From NCBI RefSeq assembly GCF_016428855.1, contig NZ_JAELTN010000039.1, positions 1 through 53,590 of the forward strand: a stretch of 53,590 nucleotides of DNA, read 5' to 3'. Positions 48,590 to 53,590 of this stretch are shown piece by piece; within the stretch, counting starts at the first letter, position 1, and each line of letters starts with the position of its first letter. This DNA comes from Pedobacter sp. ASV28 (GTDB lineage Bacteria > Bacteroidota > Bacteroidia > Sphingobacteriales > Sphingobacteriaceae). The translations under genes were made by a program, and so were the position numbers. Under the pieces are notes generated by a model. It saw only the letters and a list, made by a program, of their open reading frames with translations, did not search any database and was not told where the DNA came from.

Positions 48590-48876
48590 AAATAGCAATA
48601 GGTAAAATGAAATTATTCAATTAAGTATAATATTTTGTTTTGTTCTTTTTTTAAAGAATAAAATATTGTTAATTTGGGTTATTAAGGTGTAAATATGTGA
48701 TAATTGTATACCGAATATGAAAACGGTATTCGGTACAGATATTATGCTTGCATTGTATTTAGGAGAATTTCGGCGTGAAAGTGAGAAATGTCATAAAAAG
48801 ATGAAAGATGGAGGATCAAAAAAATACCAGAAATTTAAGTGAATTTAGATAGACACATACGGTTATAATGATTTGG
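48590..48876. other. Gene-free spacer with an operator-like palindrome
   Basis: Between the ilvE promoter and the GNAT gene. It contains TACCGAATA (48709-48717) and TATTCGGTA (48727-48735), 9-base arms with a 9-base spacer. A 32-codon frame at 48744-48842 is too short and too compositionally plain to call. Nothing else recognised. Confidence 0.45.
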
Positions 48877-49209
48877 TTAGTCTTGCCTATTAAAAAATTT
48901 TAGGTATTTAGATGGAACTAATCTTTTCCATTCAGTATGCCTTTTAATGTAGGCAAATACCAATGGGCATAATGGTACAAGGGAATAGGAATTTTCTTCC
49001 AGGTAATTCAATGTTTTTTCAATAAGTGCTGTTGCTGCACCTTTTCCTGCTAAAGCTGCTGGACTTTCTGTATGAATGAGTTTGGTGATCTTGTCTTCTT
49101 CTTCATAATCAATAAAGGCAATATGGCCATCTATTTCTAATTGGAAACGTTGTTTTTCTTGGTTTTTGACAAGTGGTAGGTTAAGGTATTCTTCTTTCAT
49201 TTCGTTCAA
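48877..49209 (-). CDS. GNAT-like N-acetyltransferase, short YjdJ type
   Basis: 110 residues. Matches the small GNAT subfamily (Acetyltransf_CG/YjdJ): FQLEIDGHIAFIDYEEEDKI, KLIHTESPAALAGKGAATAL (acetyl-CoA P-loop-like) and EENSYSLVPLCPLVFAYIKR. The conserved Cys in PLCP and the aromatic HTEW end are typical. Start could also be the Met at residue 4. Substrate unknown. Stand-alone gene upstream of, and on the same strand as, the ilvE leader. Confidence 0.75.
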   Translation of the reverse strand: MNEMKEEYLNLPLVKNQEKQRFQLEIDGHIAFIDYEEEDKITKLIHTESPAALAGKGAATALIEKTLNYLEENSYSLVPLCPLVFAYIKRHTEWKRLVPSKYLKFFNRQD

Positions 49210-49363
49210 CTTTTAAATGATCATAAATAAAGTTAGATAGAAAGCTTTAACTTATTGTTGACTTATGGTAAGTTAATCTGATAATATAACGTGGCTGCTA
49301 TAATCATAATCAACTTCTTGGGCGATCGACATTTTGCTCAAAATGTAGGTAAGATATTGCAAA

Positions 49364-49397
49364 ACAAAAAAAGCCCTGAACGAAAGTTCAGGGCTTT
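49364..49397 (-). terminator. Terminator of atpD-atpC
   Basis: On the minus strand, AAAGCCCTGAAC / GTTCAGGGCTTT (12 bp, GAAA-class loop TTTC) followed by TTTTTTTG. It is 21 bases beyond the atpC stop codon. Confidence 0.9.
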
Positions 49398-49417
49398 GAG
49401 TAAACTGTAATTTTGAC

Positions 49418-49666
49418 TTAAGCTACAACGGCCTCTGCCAAAACAATAATTTTATTATCCAGTACTTCAACAACGCCACCTTTGATATTGAATATGTTCT
49501 CGGTGTTTGTAACTTCTTTTACCACAACAGGCCCATCTTCTAAGGTAGAGATGATAGGCGCATGATCTTTCAAAATTTGAAAAGAGCCTGAAGTGCCAGG
49601 AACTGTAACTGCAGTTACTTCGCCTTCAAAAACTTTCTTGTCTGGAGTTAATATTTCTAATTTCAT
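49418..49666 (-). CDS. atpC: ATP synthase epsilon subunit, short form
   Basis: 82 residues: only the N-terminal beta-sandwich (MKLEILTPDKKVFEGEVTAV, then VPGTSGSFQILKDHAPIIST, LEDGPVVVKE, FNIKGGVVEVLDNKIIVLAE). The C-terminal helical hairpin that inhibits ATP hydrolysis in the ~135-residue forms is absent, as usual in Bacteroidota. 119 bases after atpD on the same strand. The rest of the F-type ATP synthase genes are not in the window, so the operon is split. Confidence 0.93.
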   Translation of the reverse strand: MKLEILTPDKKVFEGEVTAVTVPGTSGSFQILKDHAPIISTLEDGPVVVKEVTNTENIFNIKGGVVEVLDNKIIVLAEAVVA

Positions 49667-49785
49667 TTCTCTCTAGTAGTTAGTATTTAGTAATTAGTAG
49701 TTAGAACCAATTCACTAAATAAATTAATGAGGTAGTACTTAGGCTAAAGACGGTAATCTATAAACTAAGCACTAACTACTATATC

Positions 49786-51309
<1,524 letters not shown>

Positions 51310-51361
51310 TTATAAAAATCAAAATGTTAAAGGCGGTTTTGTACGCCTGCTTTTCGGTTTG

Positions 51362-51369
51362 CAAAGTTA
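51362..51369 (-). promoter_or_regulatory. -7 box of the atpD promoter
   Basis: On the minus strand, TAACTTTG followed by CAAACC, 71 bases upstream of the atpD start. The -33 element is poor. It shares TTTGCA with four other promoters in the window. Confidence 0.55.
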
Positions 51370-51442
51370 TAATATTTTCATGTAATTTTTACATATAAAT
51401 AAAATGTTTTTCAACAGTTTATTAAATGCTAATTTAGTCTCG

Positions 51443-52342
51443 ATGAAAACAGTTTTGGTTACAGGCAGCAACGGTCTTTTAGGTCAAAAAATTACCGAGA
51501 AAATTATAGCAGGAAAAAGCATTCATTTGATAGCTACAAATAGGGGCGTGAATAGGTTCCCAGAGCATACAGGCTATGTTTACGAAGAGATGGATATTAC
51601 TGATGGGCATAGGGTAGAAGCATTGTTGCTAAAATATAAACCTAATGCTATTATTCATACCGCTGCCATGACCAATGTAGATATCTGTCATCAGGAGCGC
51701 GAAGCCTGTTTGAAACTAAATGTAGAGGCTACTGCGCAGCTGGTATCGCTCTGCGAAAAAATGCAGATACATTTTATATATATATCTACTGATTTTGTGT
51801 TTGATGGCTTGAACGGTCCATACAGGGAAGAAGATGTGCCCAGCCCTGTAAGTTTTTATGGAGAAAGCAAGCTACAGGGAGAATGGTTAACGCAACAGAT
51901 GAAAGGTAAGTGGTCTATATTGAGAACGATATTGGTGTATGGCATTTTGAAAGATATGGGCCGAAGCAATATTGTGCTTTGGGCAAAAAATGCCTTGGAA
52001 AATGGGAAACCAATTCATGTGGTAAATGATCAATGGCGAATGCCCACGCTTGCAGAAGATTTGGCCGAGGCTTGCTTATTGGCCGTTGAACAAGAAGCAG
52101 AGGGGATTTATCATATATCTGGTCGAGATATGATGAATGTTGTAGGATTGGTAAAACGGGTAGCCGATTTTTGGAATCTAGATAAAAACCTTATTAAGGA
52201 GGTCAGCTCGGACAGTTTAGGCCAAGAGGCCAAGCGTCCCAAAAAAACAGGATTTATTTTAGACAAAGCGATGACCGAGTTAAATTACGAACCACATAGT
52301 TTTGAAGAGGGATTGGAAGTGGTTAGGCGGCAACTAGGGTAA
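51443..52342 (+). CDS. RmlD-like SDR sugar-nucleotide reductase
   Basis: 299 residues from ATG 51443 (MKTVLVTGSNGLLGQKITEK); an in-frame ATG at 51404 adds 13 atypical residues. Extended short-chain dehydrogenase fold of the dTDP-4-dehydrorhamnose reductase group: cofactor loop TGSNGLLGQ, IIHTAAMTNVDICH, STDFVFDG and catalytic YGESKLQGEW (Tyr-x-x-x-Lys); WSILRTILVYG. No other rhamnose genes nearby, so the substrate is open; the RmlD-like group also includes uncharacterised oxidoreductases. Divergent from atpD. Confidence 0.82.
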   Translation: MKTVLVTGSNGLLGQKITEKIIAGKSIHLIATNRGVNRFPEHTGYVYEEMDITDGHRVEALLLKYKPNAIIHTAAMTNVDICHQEREACLKLNVEATAQLVSLCEKMQIHFIYISTDFVFDGLNGPYREEDVPSPVSFYGESKLQGEWLTQQMKGKWSILRTILVYGILKDMGRSNIVLWAKNALENGKPIHVVNDQWRMPTLAEDLAEACLLAVEQEAEGIYHISGRDMMNVVGLVKRVADFWNLDKNLIKEVSSDSLGQEAKRPKKTGFILDKAMTELNYEPHSFEEGLEVVRRQLG

Positions 52343-52459
52343 GGATAAAGGAGCAAAGAATAAAGAACAAAGATAAAGCGTATATGGATCGGTCTTGCGA
52401 ACTTGCCTGCAATTAACCGATTAACCAAATTAAACAGTTAAACATTTAACAATTATAAT

Positions 52460-52924
52460 ATGTCATTACAAGTAGGAGATCAAGCTCCAGATTTTAAATT
52501 AAATAATTCAGAGCTTAAGGAAGTTTCTTTGAGCGATTTTGCAGGAAAGAAAGTGGTGCTTCACTTTTTTCCCTTGGCGTTTACTGGTGTTTGTACTACG
52601 CAGCTTTGCACCATGAGAGATAATTTCGGTTATTACGATGGTTTGAATGCGCAAATTTTAGGAATTTCGGTCGATTCTCCGTTTGCTTTAGCAAAGTTTA
52701 AAGAGGAACAGGCTTATCAGTTTCCATTGTTGTCTGATTTCAATAAAGAAACAGCGGCAGCCTATGGTGCTTTGTATGCAGATTTTGTACTTGGGCTAAA
52801 AGGTGTGGCCAAAAGATCGGCTTTTGTAATTGACGAACGAGGCAAGATCGTTTATGCCGAGGTACTGGAAGATGCCGGTAATTTGCCAGATTTTGCAGCG
52901 ATTAATAAAGTAGTTGCAGGATAG
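52460..52924 (+). CDS. Peroxiredoxin (AhpE/Bcp-like)
   Basis: 154 residues. Thiol peroxidase. [20 protein letters not shown] at the start; peroxidatic Cys45 in [20 protein letters not shown] with the TxxC environment; Cys50 five residues on could be the resolving Cys, or it may be a 1-Cys type. [20 protein letters not shown] and [20 protein letters not shown] are typical. Single gene, followed by a hairpin. Confidence 0.9.
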   Translation: MSLQVGDQAPDFKLNNSELKEVSLSDFAGKKVVLHFFPLAFTGVCTTQLCTMRDNFGYYDGLNAQILGISVDSPFALAKFKEEQAYQFPLLSDFNKETAAAYGALYADFVLGLKGVAKRSAFVIDERGKIVYAEVLEDAGNLPDFAAINKVVAG

Positions 52925-52937
52925 ATCCTCTTTGTCT

Positions 52938-52967
52938 TTGGCTACTCTCCCTAGAGAGAGTAGCCAA
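52938..52967 (+). terminator. Hairpin after the peroxiredoxin gene
   Basis: TTGGCTACTCTC / GAGAGTAGCCAA, perfect 12-bp stem with loop CCTAGA, 13 bases after the stop codon; followed by AATTC rather than Ts. Confidence 0.65.
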
Positions 52968-52992
52968 AATTCAAGGCCTGTGCAGAATGCTT

Positions 52993-53026
52993 AAACTTCG
53001 TAAGTTCTTTAAAACTTACGAAGTTT
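52993..53026. repeat. Short palindromic repeat (AAACTTCGTAAGTT)
   Basis: Perfect 14-bp arms AAACTTCGTAAGTT / AACTTACGAAGTTT around CTTTAA. Similar in design to the palindrome at 41161-41194, a class of short intergenic palindromes common in Bacteroidota. Confidence 0.7.
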
Positions 53027-53274
53027 GGTAAAAACTTAATAAAAAGTATTACCACTTCAATCCGGTTTAGGGAACTTTAGTGTGCGCATAGTACCTGCCA
53101 ATTAAACCCGATATGGGCGAAACCAGCCTTGTGGCTAAGATCTGTGTGGTATAAGCCTGTAGCGGAAGTGAATTAAATAGCAGTAAATGAATTGTTTTTC
53201 AAATAATTAAAATTTGTTTAAATTATCTGCATAAATAATTAAAAGAAAAAATTGCAAATTTAATTTTCAAGCAT
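53027..53274. other. Gene-free spacer before tRNA-Arg
   Basis: No reading frame of note. The part 53085-53160 is less AT-rich than its surroundings (contains CCCGATATGGGCGAAACCAG and GCCTTGTGGC) and could be the remnant of an element or structured RNA; I did not recognise it. Confidence 0.35.
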
Positions 53275-53282
53275 TACCTTTG
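53251..53282 (+). promoter_or_regulatory. Promoter of tRNA-Arg
   Basis: ATTG at 53251-53254, 20-base spacer, TACCTTTG at 53275-53282 followed by CAGTCC. Same -33/-7 layout and the same TTTGCAGTCC core as the rplK promoter at 14095-14132. Confidence 0.65.
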
Positions 53283-53306
53283 CAGTCCGTTAACAATTAC
53301 GGAATT

Positions 53307-53380
53307 GCATTTGTAGCTCAACTGGATAGAGCATCTCACTACGGATGAGAAGGTTTGGGGTTCGAATCCCTACAAGTGCA
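53307..53380 (+). tRNA. tRNA-Arg (anticodon ACG)
   Basis: Acceptor GCATTTG / CAAGTGC (one G-U pair), D arm GCTCAACTGGATAGAGC, anticodon stem TCTCA / TGAGA with loop CTACGGA (ACG), T-loop GGGGTTCGAATCCC. Wobble A34 would be converted to inosine to read CGU, CGC and CGA. CCA not encoded. Confidence 0.95.
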
Positions 53381-53383
53381 CAG

Positions 53384-53415
53384 AAAAAAGAGGATGGGAA
53401 ACTATCCTCTTTTTT
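53384..53415 (+). terminator. Terminator of tRNA-Arg
   Basis: AAAAAAGAGGAT / ATCCTCTTTTTT, perfect 12-bp stem with an 8-base loop, directly after the tRNA. Classical intrinsic terminator. Confidence 0.9.
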
Positions 53416-53537
53416 GTTTAGCCATTTCACCATCCTCTTCTTTTATTCCAAATTTCATGCTAAAATGGATCAAGCGGAAAAGTTGGGGGGAATGAAATAA
53501 TTTGTTTCTTTTGTAGTTTACAACAGTTACGATTCCC

Positions 53538-53590
53538 TTGAACCAAGCCGAACAAACCCTTATCAGTTTTTTATTGCCAGATGGTATTCT
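53538..53590 (+). CDS. Start of a probable transposase gene (ISAon1-like N-terminal region), cut by the window end
   Basis: From a TTG at 53538 the frame reads (M)NQAEQTLISFLLPDGI and runs off the end. The pattern EQTLxxFLLPxGI is how N-terminal regions of ISAon1-family transposases of Bacteroidota commonly begin. Only 17 residues are visible and the frame is open from 53517, so the call is weak. Confidence 0.35.
   Translation, partial: MNQAEQTLISFLLPDGI

Noticed and set aside
48744..48842. 32-codon plus-strand frame between the GNAT gene and ilvE
   Set aside because: Very short, no relatives recognised, no promoter, and it lies on the strand opposite to both neighbours.

Overview
The window looks like chromosome from a Bacteroidota bacterium of the Sphingobacteriaceae, probably Pedobacter or a close relative. 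The evidence is the AT-rich sequence, promoters of the TAnnTTTG type, the near absence of Shine-Dalgarno sites (with telling exceptions), SusD-era style lipoproteins with CKKD lipoboxes, the rpsU-xerC-hpf and tuf-secE-nusG-rplKAJL-rpoBC order with a DUF3467 gene after rpoC, and REP-like hairpins of the family GTCATTGCGAG...AAGCAATCTT. It may be an entire contig: the left end carries an inverted junction inside one gene and the right end appears to stop inside a transposase gene. This organism assignment is inference from family resemblance, not from a search.

Layout. 1-9.3 kb: a surface-protein gene whose N-terminal part is inverted at the window edge, a secreted transglutaminase-like protein, an acyl-CoA dehydrogenase, apt, a helix-hairpin-helix membrane protein, a two-domain acyltransferase of the amino-acid-lipid (OlsF-like) type, a lipoprotein and a small membrane protein. 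9.4-11.9 kb: rpsU, xerC-like recombinase, hpf and four tRNAs. 11.9-25.1 kb: the translation/transcription core tuf, tRNA-Trp, secE, nusG, rplK, rplA, rplJ, rplL, rpoB, rpoC, DUF3467. 25.2-31.6 kb: accessory genes (ECF sigma factor, its likely membrane partner and an outer-membrane barrel; a pair of secreted proteins; an orphan ABC ATPase; a lipoprotein). 31.9-48.6 kb: one very long minus-strand branched-chain amino acid cluster ilvE-ilvD-ilvB-ilvN-ilvC-leuC-(ABM)-(methyltransferase)-leuD-(ModF-like ABC)-leuB-leuA-ilvA, with REP-like hairpins in many spacers and a terminator after ilvA. 48.9-53.6 kb: a GNAT-like protein, atpD-atpC, an RmlD-like reductase, a peroxiredoxin, tRNA-Arg and a probable IS start.

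The most notable signal is regulatory. Two separate, unannotated leader-peptide attenuators can be read in the branched-chain cluster. Upstream of ilvE there is a 33-codon peptide containing VLLLNVLFL, followed by a perfect GCGTCCC/GGGACGC terminator. Between ilvE and ilvD there is a 24-codon peptide containing VIINNIILI, with its own promoter, followed by a GAGGCGG terminator with nine Ts. In both, the end of the peptide coding sequence can pair with the 5' arm of the terminator, as required for ribosome-stalling attenuation. This would let leucine/valine supply control the aminotransferase gene, and isoleucine supply control the downstream ilv-leu genes. LeuA lacks the usual C-terminal leucine-feedback domain, which would put more weight on such transcriptional control.

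Other points: rpsU has a strong Shine-Dalgarno in a lineage that hardly uses them (fits bS21 autoregulation); five promoters of translation/energy genes share TAnnTTTGCA; the rplK promoter sits inside the terminator hairpin of nusG; and a Tam-like methyltransferase sits between leuC and leuD.
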